Source of the DNA: Bacillus_BD oryzisoli_A
GTDB taxonomy: Bacteria; Bacillota; Bacilli; Bacillales; Cytobacillaceae
Direction: 5' to 3'
Length of the DNA stretch: 64,000 nt
Assembly (NCBI RefSeq): GCF_043641075.1
Contig: NZ_JBHZRC010000002.1
Location: 1 to 64,000 of the forward strand
The notes beneath the pieces were generated by a model. The model saw only the letters and a list, made by a program, of their open reading frames with translations, made no database searches and was not told the DNA's origin. Of this stretch, positions 25,746 through 34,638 are shown piece after piece; the first letter of the stretch is position 1; every line of letters starts with the position of its first letter. The position numbers were made by a program, and so were the translations under genes.

Positions 25746-25785
25746 TTCATCTAGTTTTCAACAATAAAATCTGTAACTAACGTTT

Positions 25786-27243
25786 CTACTGTTCGCGTAC
25801 AGGTTGTGTTGCTTTCACAGCAGCATGCGATTTTTCCTTTTCTGTGCTCGGCTTTGTCATCAATAACGAACAGATGAATGAAATGGCCGAAATACCTGCA
25901 ACAAAGTAGAATGTATATTTTACGCCAGCCGCTAAAATTTCACCTTGTGTAGCATCCGGTGTGCCAGCAGCGAAATTGGTTTGACCAACTGTAAGCAGCG
26001 TAATCGCAATCGCAGTACCTGCTGCCCCAGCAACTTGGTTTAAGGTATTCATTGCTGCAGATCCATCGCCATATAACTCTCGCGGTAAGGCATTAAGTCC
26101 ATTTGTTTGAGATGGGATAGTTACCATCGTTATTCCAAAGAAAAATATCATAAATGCTGTGACAATCTGCCAAGCAGGTGTTGCTGCTGAAATAGTGAAA
26201 GCAAAGATTACATTACCAATTAAGACGATTATGGATCCAACAATCACTAGTATACGTGGTCCGATTTTATCAAACAGCGTTCCGACAATCGGTGACATGA
26301 TTACGTTAACAGCATTACCAGGAAGCAATAATAAACCCGCTGCTGCCGCACTAAATAATAAAGAACCCTTTATATACATCGGTAATAGAATGGAAGTTGA
26401 TAAAATGACTAGAATACTTAGAAACATCATAGCTGTTCCTAATGTGAACATTGGGTACTTGAAAACCCTTAAATTAACCATTGGCTTATCCATCATATTT
26501 TGACGAATCCCAAATAATACGAGGGCAATCACTCCTACAAGTATAGGTGCCCATACGATAGGAGCAGTAAAAGGAGCTCCTGCCATTGAAGCCAGCCCAT
26601 AAATTAATCCACCAAAACCTACTGTTGATAAGACAATTGATAAGACATCGATTTTAGGTTTCGTAATTTCACCTACATTTTCTATCTTTACAACTGCAGC
26701 AAGTGTCAAGAGGACATATAAAACAGCGCTGAACCAGAAAATATAGTGCCAGCCTAATGTACTAATAACCACCCCTGAAATGGTCGGTCCCATAGCCGGC
26801 CCTAATGTAATGACAAGACCCATAATCCCCATTACAACACCGCGTTTATGAATTGGGAAAATGACTAAAAGAACACTTACCATGACTGGCATTATAATAC
26901 CGGTTCCCATTGCTTGAACAATACGGCCAGTTTCCAAAATGATGAAATTGGGAGAATATGCGGCAAGAATAGCTCCTGCCAACGAAATCACTAGTCCCCC
27001 GATAACTAATTGACGAGTACTGAACCATTTCATTAATAAAGCTGAAATGGGTACTAAAATAGCTAGGGTTAATAAATATCCGGTTGTCAGCCACTGCGCA
27101 GTAGCCGCTGTCACTGAAAATTGACCCATCACATTTGTTAATGCCATATTTAAAGCTGTTTCACCGAATAAGCCAATAAAGGCACTCAGCATTAAAATTG
27201 CTGCCATTATTTTTGGACTTTTTACTTGAATTTGTTCGCTCAT
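25786..27243 (-). CDS. DHA2-family MFS multidrug transporter (14-TM)
   Basis: This 485-residue permease has fourteen hydrophobic segments and belongs to the EmrB/QacA (DHA2) group. The loop motif RQLVIGGLVISLAG, the MGIMGLVITLGPAMGPTISG motif C in helix 5 and the NTLNQVAGAAGTAIAITLL segment are typical. It probably expels lipophilic drugs using the proton gradient. AAGGAGA precedes the ATG. There is no adjacent TetR gene, but a candidate operator lies upstream (27276-27322). Confidence 0.88.
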   Translation of the reverse strand: MSEQIQVKSPKIMAAILMLSAFIGLFGETALNMALTNVMGQFSVTAATAQWLTTGYLLTLAILVPISALLMKWFSTRQLVIGGLVISLAGAILAAYSPNFIILETGRIVQAMGTGIIMPVMVSVLLVIFPIHKRGVVMGIMGLVITLGPAMGPTISGVVISTLGWHYIFWFSAVLYVLLTLAAVVKIENVGEITKPKIDVLSIVLSTVGFGGLIYGLASMAGAPFTAPIVWAPILVGVIALVLFGIRQNMMDKPMVNLRVFKYPMFTLGTAMMFLSILVILSTSILLPMYIKGSLLFSAAAAGLLLLPGNAVNVIMSPIVGTLFDKIGPRILVIVGSIIVLIGNVIFAFTISAATPAWQIVTAFMIFFFGITMVTIPSQTNGLNALPRELYGDGSAAMNTLNQVAGAAGTAIAITLLTVGQTNFAAGTPDATQGEILAAGVKYTFYFVAGISAISFICSLLMTKPSTEKEKSHAAVKATQPVREQ

Positions 27244-27533
27244 GAAAATCTCCTTTTTACTTGTAAATTGAATTTAAGTCAGTGGTACACCTCCACATAC
27301 CAACTGGTCTGTTTACCACTATATCAATAGTTCTTTTAAAAAATCAAGAACTTTTTAATCATGTATATAAATTGATTTTAAAATAAATTTTCTTTTACAA
27401 ATTCAGCTGAACCATAACAAAAAAGACGTATTCTAGTTTAAAATACGTCTTTTAAATCTGAAATATAATATGTCTATATAATAGAAGGAAATCGTTTTCA
27501 ACGTGATTCTCTAGTTTTCTATCATGTGAGATT
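27244..27533. other. Intergenic region with operator-like repeats
   Basis: On the minus strand AGTGGTA and TACCACT are outer inverted arms, with an inner AGACCAGTTGGTAT that resembles TetR-family operators. They lie 33-80 bp upstream of the DHA2 gene. No regulator gene is adjacent on that side. The carD terminator (27413-27453) is also here. Confidence 0.35.
27413..27453 (-). terminator. Terminator after the CarD gene
   Basis: AAAAGACGTATT and AATACGTCTTTT form a 12-bp stem; T residues follow on the minus strand. Confidence 0.85.
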
Positions 27534-28037
27534 CTAGGAAATTGACTGAGTGATCATATGGTTTACCCTGTTTTCAATTTCCTCAAAGGACAGATCCAAT
27601 GACAACGCTATTTCCTTATACAATATTGATTGAATCGTGTGTAGCAGCTTCCGATCCTGATCATAGATTCTCTTATTATTCATTTTCAGTTCAAGGTTTT
27701 TCCGCATCAGGGTATTCGCTATTTTGGCAATTTCCATACGATTTCCTGTTTTCACAAGATTGTTGTATTTCATGCTGCGGTGTTTAGCATCTTCAATCCA
27801 ATCAATCCCTGGCTGATTAAAATAATCCAAAATTTCTTCTGCTTCTTCACAATTCATCGGCTTAAGCATGACGACTTTATCATTATCAACTGGTGTACTT
27901 ATTGTTAAGGTCGACTGCGCTAATGGATGTAAAACATAATAGGTCCTTGTTACCCCCGAGATTGTCTTATCACATATTTCATCTATCTGACATAGCCCGT
28001 GCTCTGAATAGACAATCACATCTCCAATATCAAACAT
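27534..28037 (-). CDS. CarD family transcriptional regulator
   Basis: This 167-residue protein has the CarD/CdnL RNA-polymerase-interaction domain at the start (FDIGDVIVYSEHGLCQIDEI, about 2-60, with a Tudor-like beta pattern) and a helical DNA-binding half (about 75-160). CarD proteins bind the RNA polymerase beta subunit and alter promoter opening. GGAGAT precedes the ATG at 28037. It is transcribed alone, divergent from the MarR-like gene at 28278. Confidence 0.88.
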   Translation of the reverse strand: MFDIGDVIVYSEHGLCQIDEICDKTISGVTRTYYVLHPLAQSTLTISTPVDNDKVVMLKPMNCEEAEEILDYFNQPGIDWIEDAKHRSMKYNNLVKTGNRMEIAKIANTLMRKNLELKMNNKRIYDQDRKLLHTIQSILYKEIALSLDLSFEEIENRVNHMITQSIS

Positions 28038-28277
28038 GTCATATCTCCTATTTAGTATATTATCAACTTAGTTTACAAAAATAAGTATAAGCCTTTTTTT
28101 GCTTATCGTCAACCAAATTGACATTATTGATTGTCTTATGTATAGTAATAATCGAATACCATACTAGGATCAGATTAGATGGAATACAGGATATTCTGAG
28201 AAATATTCCACTCAAATGATGCTTTATCTAGTTGATAATTAACGTCTTTTAGTTCCTAAAAAAAGAAAGGTGTGAAT

Positions 28278-28718
28278 TTGTTGAGTACTGAATTACAGCA
28301 TCTAGACTTAGTTGATATCCTAAGTGAACGCCATTTTCTTCTACGCAGCATTACCGAAAAATTATGGAATGAAAGCAGTGAAATATATATATCAAACTCT
28401 GAATGGTTTATTATGGCTAGAATTTATAAAAAACAGCCAACTATCGCTTATGTATCCAAAAATGTAGATATTTCACGACAGGCAACTCATAAGTTTATCA
28501 AAAATCTTGAATCAAAAGGATTAGTTGAGATTCATAACATCGAACATAATAAAAAGGAAAAATCGGTACGCTTAACTTCATTAGGCGAAGAATGCTATGA
28601 AAAAAACGAAGCATTAAAAGCTACTTTGGAGAAAAAAATCGAAGAGAAAATTGGAACGGGAAATCTGTCCCTTTTAACAGAGATACTGAAACTAGATTGG
28701 GGATTATCAATTTCGTAA
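28278..28718 (+). CDS. MarR-like transcriptional regulator
   Basis: This protein of about 146 aa has a winged-helix core: FIMARIYKKQPTIAYVSKNVDISRQATHKFIKNLESKGLVEI is helix-turn-helix-like and KKEKSVRLTSLGEE forms the wing. GGTG at 28269-28272 lies before two adjacent TTG codons (28278, 28281); the first is given. The C-terminus (LEKKIEEKIGTGNLSLLTEIL) should dimerise. The neighbours give no hint of the target. Confidence 0.8.
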   Translation: MLSTELQHLDLVDILSERHFLLRSITEKLWNESSEIYISNSEWFIMARIYKKQPTIAYVSKNVDISRQATHKFIKNLESKGLVEIHNIEHNKKEKSVRLTSLGEECYEKNEALKATLEKKIEEKIGTGNLSLLTEILKLDWGLSIS

Positions 28719-28783
28719 GAATTCCCCTCCTGTGCTGTTGTTCCATCCTGCATGCGGCGTTTTCCAAGACTCCTTTTATATAC

Positions 28784-28817
28784 TAAAAAAAGGGTGCTCC
28801 GGTTGGAACTCCCTTTT
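28784..28817 (-). terminator. Terminator overlapping the methyltransferase remnant
   Basis: AAAGGGAGTTCC and GGAGCACCCTTT (minus strand) pair around AACC and run into a T tract; the stop codon of the remnant lies at its upstream edge. Confidence 0.7.
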
Positions 28818-28884
28818 ACGATTCTGCACCAAGCACTCTAGATAGAGTTAGTCCGTCACCAACTGGAACAAGCACAGACTCTAC
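28816..28884 (-). pseudogene. C-terminal remnant of a class I O-methyltransferase
   Basis: A 22-codon frame ending in TAA at 28816 translates to VESVLVPVGDGLTLSRVLGA plus two more residues. This resembles the last strand and end of O-methyltransferases of the PF01596 type, whose C-termini usually read like LPVGDGLxxxR. There is a stop just upstream and no start codon or ribosome binding site, so only the 3' tail of the gene with its own terminator has survived. The identification rests on one short motif. Confidence 0.45.
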
Positions 28885-29174
28885 TCACTTATATCCGTTA
28901 TTTCACTTTCCTGGATTTCAAATAATTGACTAAATTCGTTTATGACCATATCAATGGCTTTTAATTCCCCAACAAGCACTTGCTGTATTGATTGAAACTC
29001 TGGCTTCTCTAGCTGCTGCAAAATGGTGGAACGCTTCATATTCATTCTCTCTAAAAAAGCTATCGCCCTCCCGCGACGGAAGGTTTTAGCCCCATGGTGA
29101 CGGGAATGCTCTTTTCGACCATCACCATCAAGATTCCTTCTTCTAGGATTCTCCTTAAATTCTTCGTTTCTCAT
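28881..29174 (-). CDS. Hypothetical protein with C-terminal helical domain, 97 aa
   Basis: The N-terminal third is polar and basic (RNEEFKENPRRRNLDGDGRKEHSRHHG). The rest is a helical domain (FRRGRAIAFLERMNMKRSTI, then VGELKAIDMVINEFSQLF) of a type I have seen in bacilli but cannot name. AGGAGA lies seven bases before the ATG. Two inverted 16-bp repeats upstream (29192-29241) suggest tight regulation. It may be a DNA-binding or partner protein, but no recognised HTH is present. Confidence 0.6.
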   Translation of the reverse strand: MRNEEFKENPRRRNLDGDGRKEHSRHHGAKTFRRGRAIAFLERMNMKRSTILQQLEKPEFQSIQQVLVGELKAIDMVINEFSQLFEIQESEITDISE

Positions 29175-29191
29175 TTCTAGTCTCCTAACGA

Positions 29192-29241
29192 GTATACAAA
29201 GGTATACATAAGATTATTTCAAATTGTATACCTTTGTATAC
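29192..29241. promoter_or_regulatory. Pair of inverted operator-like repeats
   Basis: GTATACAAAGGTATAC (29192-29207) and its exact reverse complement GTATACCTTTGTATAC (29226-29241) are 18 bases apart, starting 18 bp upstream of the 97-residue gene. Each half contains two GTATAC palindromes, so up to four protein subunits could bind. Confidence 0.65.
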
Positions 29242-29636
29242 ACAAAGTCAAACTTAAAATCCAAGTATTCAGAAAAAACACAAAGGATAACAATATACCC
29301 TCTAGGCTTTCTTTTTGCAAATTTTTAAAGCTATATTTATCCTTTAATTATAATCCATTAAAAAAATTTATATAATTCACAAAATTATCATTATTTCTAA
29401 TAAAATATGCTCAATGGTAGTATAATAAAATAGAAAGATGTGTTTATAAACTATCACATGCTTGCATATATAGGTTATATCGAAATGAAGCAAAAACAGA
29501 AGAATGTATTGACTTTAAGTAACGTGAAAGCGCTTCATACCATTCAGTGTTTACCGTTTATATATTGGAAGCAAGCAAACTATGGACCAATCATTGAAGC
29601 AGAAGGAATCTAGAATTCAACTACTGCTTTTCTACC
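29242..29636. other. AT-rich intergenic region
   Basis: This 395-bp stretch lies upstream of the flavin-binding protein gene. A catabolite-responsive-element-like half site GTGAAAGCGCTTCA is at 29524-29537. A short frame (29485-29613) has no ribosome binding site. No hairpin with T tract was seen. Confidence 0.4.
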
Positions 29637-29651
29637 ATGAGGAGGATTTTG

Positions 29652-30200
29652 ATGAGAATGGCGTCAAGGATATGTCATGATGAACTGAAAATAAACTCGA
29701 TTCTTTCACGTACACAGACGGGATATTTAGGGTTATCTACCAGTAATATGCCGTATATTGTACCGTTAAATTATGTATGGTATGAAAGAAATATATATTT
29801 TCATGGGGCCGCTGAAGGGAAAAAGGTGGACATGATTCGAGAAAACGCCAATGCGACCTTCGTAGTGAGCGAGAGTTATGGTACTCTAGCCAATTCCACA
29901 CCAGCAAACACGGACACCGCTTATTTAAGTGTGATGTTATTTGGAAAAATAGAAATGGTAGAGGATATAATTGAGGCAACTGCAGTCATGCAGTGCTTGC
30001 TGGATAAATATGTTCCAGGCTATTATAATACTCCGCTCTCTCCGCATCATGTGACGAAATATCAATCATCATTAGGCAGCCATACAGCGGTATACAAGTT
30101 TGTTCCTTCAGAGATAACAGCAAAAGAAAATGCTTCACTAGAAGAGAATGCATACTACATCGGCGGAGAAGTGAAAATGAATTCCAAAGTAATAAGCTAA
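29652..30200 (+). CDS. Pyridoxamine 5'-phosphate oxidase-like flavin-binding protein
   Basis: This 182-residue protein fits the PPOX/flavin-nucleotide-binding (NimA-like) family. The split-barrel part includes TQTGYLGLSTSNMPYIVPLNYVW, YFHGAAEGKKVDMIRENANATFVV and SVMLFGKIEMVED. Such proteins bind FMN and often reduce nitro compounds or act in unknown redox reactions. The ATG at 29652 follows GGAGG by six bases; an ATG at 29637 overlaps that site. It is a single gene. Confidence 0.82.
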   Translation: MRMASRICHDELKINSILSRTQTGYLGLSTSNMPYIVPLNYVWYERNIYFHGAAEGKKVDMIRENANATFVVSESYGTLANSTPANTDTAYLSVMLFGKIEMVEDIIEATAVMQCLLDKYVPGYYNTPLSPHHVTKYQSSLGSHTAVYKFVPSEITAKENASLEENAYYIGGEVKMNSKVIS

Positions 30201-30219
30201 TCGTAATCACAATTAAAAA

Positions 30220-30258
30220 GGAACAGGGTGTCTTTAAGACCTCCTGTTCCCTCTGTTT
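30220..30258. terminator. Bidirectional terminator between convergent genes
   Basis: GGAACAGG (30220-30227) and CCTGTTCC (30243-30250), extended by GTC/GAC, form a strong stem; T and A runs flank it, serving the PPOX-like gene and the histidine kinase gene. Confidence 0.85.
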
Positions 30259-30260
30259 TA

Positions 30261-32339
30261 TTAAGCTTCTTCCTTAAATTTAGGGATATATAGCATAGCC
30301 TTAAATAAATCTCCGTCCACTCTAATCAGAAATTTCCCCTTTTGTATTTCAATTAAACTTTTCGTAATGGATAGTCCCAATCCACTGCCTTCACTTAATC
30401 TAGATTCGTCACCTCTTGTGAAGCGCTCCATCAATTCATCTGCAGAAATATTTAACTCATAGGCAGAGATATTTTTGAAGGTTATAAGGATCTCGTTCCC
30501 TAAATCTTCGATATCAATATACACTCTCGAGCCTTTCAATGCATATTTAAAAATATTGGACAATAGATTTTCTATGGATCTCCATAGTAACCTGCCATCT
30601 GCTGAAAGATAGATTTTTTCCTTTGGATGATTAATTTTAACTACTAATTCTGAGGCTTCTATTTTATCACTGACCTCTCCCAGACCCTGATTGAGTAAGG
30701 ATAGGATATCTATTTTCTCAAATTGAACCGGGATACTTCCGCTCGAGGCTTTTGCGGCTTCAAAAAGGTCATCTGTTAAGACCTTCAGTCTCTTGGACTT
30801 TTGATCCAGCACCTCAATATATTCTTCTATTTTGAAAGAGTCTTTTTCATATTTTAATAAATCTACATAGGTAATGATGGAAGTTAATGGCGTTCTTATA
30901 TCATGAGAAACATTGGTAATGAGCTCAGTTTTTAACCGTTCACTTTTCAATTCATTATCGACCGCTTTGTTCAATCCATCTGTGATGCTGTTTATATTCG
31001 CTGCCAGTCTGCCAAACTCGCCTTTTCCTCCGACTTCTATACTATGGTGAAGATCTCCGTCCTTTATTTTCTCTACCCCTTCTTGGATCGCCTGAAATGA
31101 TTTAATTTTCTTTAAGGCAAGCCAAGCTGCAAACCCTATTGTTACCGGGAACATGAAAAAGGTTAAAGCAATCAGTATCGGATAGCCAACAACAAGTAAG
31201 ACTGTTTTTACTCCAATACTTCCGCTAGCATAGACATCTTTAATAAAGGTAACGAATTTAGAAAGTATCACAAAGATGAAGGAATGCTTGATAAATGTTT
31301 TATACTTCAAATGACGTATCAGCGAAAGAACAAACGCTAAGCCAGCTGCTGCAATTGGAAGGGTCACCGGAAAGATTATTTTTCCGATTGTTTGAGACGG
31401 AACCGTTTGCAACAATAAAACCCACAGCCATATAAGTCCTAAACAGAGGATACCATTTATATCAGTATATAATTTATCTAATCCATTCAAGTGTACTTCT
31501 TCATCCTGGAAGGATTTTCTTCCATTCACATGGACTAAGTAGAAAAAGGTTAGGATTAACCCTAGGATAAAGCCTACTAATTGATATAAGCTAGCAGTAG
31601 CTGCTTCTTTATTTTCCTTCCATTCTGATATTTTTCCTTGTAAAAACTTCTGGGAAAAAGCGATATACATCACATGGTTTCCAGGGCTATCCATGTATCC
31701 TAGATTATTCTGCAGATATTCATTCTGCTCTACTGCTTTTGGATAAAACTCATTTTTATAATTCTCAAAGATCATGTAAGACGGATAGCTTTTAAATTGA
31801 TCCTTTTCAACCCTTGTACTGTTTGTATAGGTAGTTACGCCATCACTAACATAGAAAATAGGATCCTTTATTTCTTCTATACGTTGTCGTAATTGATGAA
31901 ATACCTTTAAATCATCTGTTATAAATTGTTCCTTTAGCTTAGCGATCCTTTCCGCGTATAACTCCTTAAACATTTCACGGTTTTTTGCATCACTTACCTC
32001 AGGATTATAGCTGATCGAATTAGCCTGGAAGTCATAATAAAGATTTTCTTCTTCTGTTCTAAGTTTTTCTTCACTAATGGTGCCTCCATTTAAAATATGT
32101 TCTTCATTTTTATATTCACCGATTAGACTTCTCAGGTCGCTAATAAGAGGCTCACTTTCCCTTGCGTACGAACGACTTTGATAGTAGTCTTCTTCAAACA
32201 CAATACCGAAATCACCATCATTTACTACTTCTACATCAAAAAATGCTTTTATCACACCTGTAAAGCATAGAATGACCATCATAAAAACAATTATTTTCGT
32301 TATAATCGAATGGCTATAATTTTTCAACCTTGTACCCAA
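30261..32339 (-). CDS. Membrane sensor histidine kinase, 692 aa
   Basis: One membrane segment lies at about residues 12-32, followed by a long extracellular domain (33-249) rich in Glu, Lys and Tyr. Several more membrane segments occur (about 252-270, 296-312, 320-342, 351-366 and 380-408), then a HAMP-like linker (410-465), a phospho-acceptor His479 in TNVSHDIRTPLTSI and a GSGLGLSIT ATP-binding domain. Having four or five extra membrane helices after the sensor domain is unusual. It overlaps the upstream response regulator by 26 bp. The start (TTG 32339, inside that gene) is uncertain; a TTG four codons later is also possible. The signal is unknown. Confidence 0.9.
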   Translation of the reverse strand: MGTRLKNYSHSIITKIIVFMMVILCFTGVIKAFFDVEVVNDGDFGIVFEEDYYQSRSYARESEPLISDLRSLIGEYKNEEHILNGGTISEEKLRTEEENLYYDFQANSISYNPEVSDAKNREMFKELYAERIAKLKEQFITDDLKVFHQLRQRIEEIKDPIFYVSDGVTTYTNSTRVEKDQFKSYPSYMIFENYKNEFYPKAVEQNEYLQNNLGYMDSPGNHVMYIAFSQKFLQGKISEWKENKEAATASLYQLVGFILGLILTFFYLVHVNGRKSFQDEEVHLNGLDKLYTDINGILCLGLIWLWVLLLQTVPSQTIGKIIFPVTLPIAAAGLAFVLSLIRHLKYKTFIKHSFIFVILSKFVTFIKDVYASGSIGVKTVLLVVGYPILIALTFFMFPVTIGFAAWLALKKIKSFQAIQEGVEKIKDGDLHHSIEVGGKGEFGRLAANINSITDGLNKAVDNELKSERLKTELITNVSHDIRTPLTSIITYVDLLKYEKDSFKIEEYIEVLDQKSKRLKVLTDDLFEAAKASSGSIPVQFEKIDILSLLNQGLGEVSDKIEASELVVKINHPKEKIYLSADGRLLWRSIENLLSNIFKYALKGSRVYIDIEDLGNEILITFKNISAYELNISADELMERFTRGDESRLSEGSGLGLSITKSLIEIQKGKFLIRVDGDLFKAMLYIPKFKEEA

Positions 32340-33000
32340 CTCCCCACACCACCTTTAAATATCTTGGCTCTTTCGGATTAATTTCAATTTTTTCACGTAT
32401 TTTTCTAATATGAACAGCGACCGTATTTTCCGGACTAAAGGCCGTTTCATTCCACACCTTTTCGTATATGTCTTCTATAGAGAACACTCTTCCAGCATTT
32501 GCAGTCAAAAGCTTCAAAATCTTATATTGTACCGGGGTAAGATGGACTTCCTCTCCATCGACCGAGATCGTTTTACTTTCATCATCAATCACGAGCCCAC
32601 CTGATTGATATACATTGCTTTTACTCTCTAAGCCGCCTAATGTGGTATACCTTCTCAGATGTGATTTTACCCTTGCAATCAGCTCTAATGGATTAAAGGG
32701 CTTCGTGATATAATCATCTGCACCAATATTTAATCCTAATATTTTGTCATAGTCCTCCGATTTTGCAGAAAGCATAATTAACGGTATTTTATTTTCCGCT
32801 CTTATCTTTATGGTAGCTGTGATTCCATCCATTTTTGGCATCATGATATCCATGATAATCAGATGAATCTCCTGATCATCAATTAACTGCAAAGCCTCAA
32901 CTCCGTTAAATGCTTTGAATATACGGTAGCCTTCATTTTCTAAATAGATTCCAATCGCATCAACAATTGCCTTATCATCATCACAAACCAAAATGTTCAT
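32314..33000 (-). CDS. OmpR-family response regulator
   Basis: This 228-residue protein has a receiver domain with the phosphorylated Asp51 in IIMDIMMPKMDG and the conserved Lys100 in ITKPFNP, followed by an OmpR/PhoB winged-helix (about 130-225; TPVQYKILKLLTANAGRVFSIEDI and ENTVAVHIRKIREKI). It is the partner of the kinase encoded directly downstream. The layout resembles VanR-type regulators, but no vancomycin resistance genes are near. GGAGTG precedes the ATG at 33000. Confidence 0.93.
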   Translation of the reverse strand: MNILVCDDDKAIVDAIGIYLENEGYRIFKAFNGVEALQLIDDQEIHLIIMDIMMPKMDGITATIKIRAENKIPLIMLSAKSEDYDKILGLNIGADDYITKPFNPLELIARVKSHLRRYTTLGGLESKSNVYQSGGLVIDDESKTISVDGEEVHLTPVQYKILKLLTANAGRVFSIEDIYEKVWNETAFSPENTVAVHIRKIREKIEINPKEPRYLKVVWGVGYKVEKL

Positions 33001-33076
33001 GAAATTTCACTCCTATAAATGAATTCGTACATTTTCGATCACCTCAACATTATCAACTAAGAGAATCATATCAAGC

Positions 33077-33108
33077 AAATCTTAACAAACTCCTTATGTA
33101 AATCTTAA
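33077..33108. promoter_or_regulatory. Direct repeats upstream of the response regulator
   Basis: AAATCTTAA occurs at 33077-33085 and again at 33100-33108 in the same orientation, 23 bp apart. Direct repeats at two-turn spacing are typical OmpR-family binding sites, so autoregulation is possible. Confidence 0.4.
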
Positions 33109-33135
33109 GATTTTCTTACGATGAAAATTGACCAT

Positions 33136-33170
33136 AAAAAAAGGAGCCAGATGACCTGTCCCCTTGGTTC
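33136..33170 (-). terminator. Terminator after the DUF3891 gene
   Basis: GAACCA and TGGCTC pair (one G-U) on the minus strand and a TTTTTTT run follows. The loop contains GGGGACAGGT. Confidence 0.55.
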
Positions 33171-33175
33171 GCTAT

Positions 33176-33943
33176 TTATTCCTCTGGAACGATTGACACT
33201 TCCATTTCTTCATAGGGCTGTTCCGTATAGCACTTTATTAATCCGTATTTGATTAAATCCGGTTTGGGAATGACCTTTTGTTTGATTTTAACCGTGACAG
33301 TTCCATCAAAAGGAAATGGACGAACAGAAACGGTATGCTTATTACGCCAGTGCAGCGTCATTTGCGTTATTTTCTTATCTTCCAATTCCACCGGGAGTTT
33401 GATTCCATTTTGAAAAAAATAATGTTCTTTTTCCTTTGAAACACCTGGTTCATTTAAGCATAAATAGAGAGAGATGTCATCTCCAAACCGCAGCAGCTCA
33501 TAATGATAGTTAAATAAAGAAGAATCTAGTACTCCCAGTGATTCAACAATCCGTTGCTGTCGATTCCTTTCTTGTTCGATAAAAGCAGCAGAGTAGCTGG
33601 ATGTATCATTAAGTAAAAATCGAGAATAATGCCTGCTGCACAAAAGCGCTGCATACGGGTCGTTTTTTTCCACGAAATCGATACCGAAAGTATAGATGAT
33701 TGTCTTGGGTGAAATCGGATAATTCGCAAAGGTATAGGGAGCCTGTCTGCATTCATTCCAAAAGGGTTGTTGATCAAATGGTTTCCATCCATAATCATGA
33801 TATTTTATGGCATATTGTACAGACCTCCAATGCTCGCCTTGAAAAAAAGAAGATATCCAATGCTCCATTATTTTACCCGATACGATCGCATGGTTATCTT
33901 GTTCTATCAGAATAAACGCATCCTTTTGTTCTCTAACGATCAA
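33176..33943 (-). CDS. DUF3891 family protein
   Basis: This 255-residue cytoplasmic protein matches DUF3891. It contains AIKYHDYGWKPFDQQPFW (about 44-61) and CSRHYSRFLL, whose His and Asp residues resemble an HD-like metal site, but the reaction is unknown. GAGGAGAG lies four bases before the TTG start at 33943. It is a single gene with its own terminator. Confidence 0.85.
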   Translation of the reverse strand: MIVREQKDAFILIEQDNHAIVSGKIMEHWISSFFQGEHWRSVQYAIKYHDYGWKPFDQQPFWNECRQAPYTFANYPISPKTIIYTFGIDFVEKNDPYAALLCSRHYSRFLLNDTSSYSAAFIEQERNRQQRIVESLGVLDSSLFNYHYELLRFGDDISLYLCLNEPGVSKEKEHYFFQNGIKLPVELEDKKITQMTLHWRNKHTVSVRPFPFDGTVTVKIKQKVIPKPDLIKYGLIKCYTEQPYEEMEVSIVPEE

Positions 33944-34206
33944 TTTACTCTCCTCACATTCACTGCCATCATCCCTTTCGATTATTCTTATTAAATTTTA
34001 TGTTGATAGGAGCAGATTAACAACATCCCCTATATAATCTCTTTCACTTCTTGTATTTCTCCAATTGACAATGAAGGTCTTCTTTTCATTCCCTTTATTG
34101 CATATAGTATACGAATGACGTTTCAAGGAAAGACCCTTCTAGCAAAATATGGTTGATTTTAGCTTTTTGATGTTTCACCTTACAGTAATGGATCTGGAGG
34201 GATTCA

Positions 34207-34539
34207 ATGGATTTAAAAACATTCGTTAGTTTATATCTAGAATTTTTAAAGGAATGTGAGCAAAAGGGATGGAAGATTGAAATACTTATTGAGGAATTTG
34301 GAAATTATCTTTCATCCATCGAAAATGATGAAGGTATTGAGGTTCAATTTTTTATGGAGCTGGATGTAGAAAATAGTGAAAAAATAAGTGACACAGTCAA
34401 ACAAGGTAAACTAAATTATGGCGTAATTAGAAATAAGGGGGAAGGTGATGTATTTGCGAAAGAAGTCCTAGATGCCTTTCATCAGTATTGGTCAAAGCAT
34501 TCACCAAAACGAAAATCATTTTTTATCTACAAGCCATAA
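34207..34539 (+). CDS. Hypothetical protein, 110 aa
   Basis: This acidic soluble protein has an N-terminal helix (FVSLYLEFLKECEQKGW) and a beta-rich centre (IEILIEEFGNYLSSIENDEGIEVQFFMELD). The C-terminus is basic (HSPKRKSFFIYKP). TGGAGG precedes the ATG. I do not recognise the family. A terminator follows. Confidence 0.65.
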   Translation: MDLKTFVSLYLEFLKECEQKGWKIEILIEEFGNYLSSIENDEGIEVQFFMELDVENSEKISDTVKQGKLNYGVIRNKGEGDVFAKEVLDAFHQYWSKHSPKRKSFFIYKP

Positions 34540-34577
34540 TTCATTTTTCCTTGCCTATCTGCCATAATTGGAACAAG

Positions 34578-34616
34578 AAAAAAGTGGTTCTTCTATTTGA
34601 AGAATCACTTTTTTTG
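34578..34616. terminator. Bidirectional terminator between convergent genes
   Basis: AAAAAAGTG-n-TTCTTC and GAAGAA-n-CACTTTTTT form a strong stem with A and T runs on the two sides. Confidence 0.85.
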
Positions 34617-34638
34617 TAGCCTACAGCTGCTCAATTTA

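Noticed and set aside
29524..29537. CRE-like GTGAAAGCGCTTCA
   Set aside because: The right half does not fit the consensus and the downstream gene is not obviously catabolic, so it is mentioned only as part of the intergenic region.
29485..29613. 42-codon plus-strand frame upstream of the flavin-binding gene
   Set aside because: It has no ribosome binding site and no family resemblance; it lies in AT-rich intergenic DNA.
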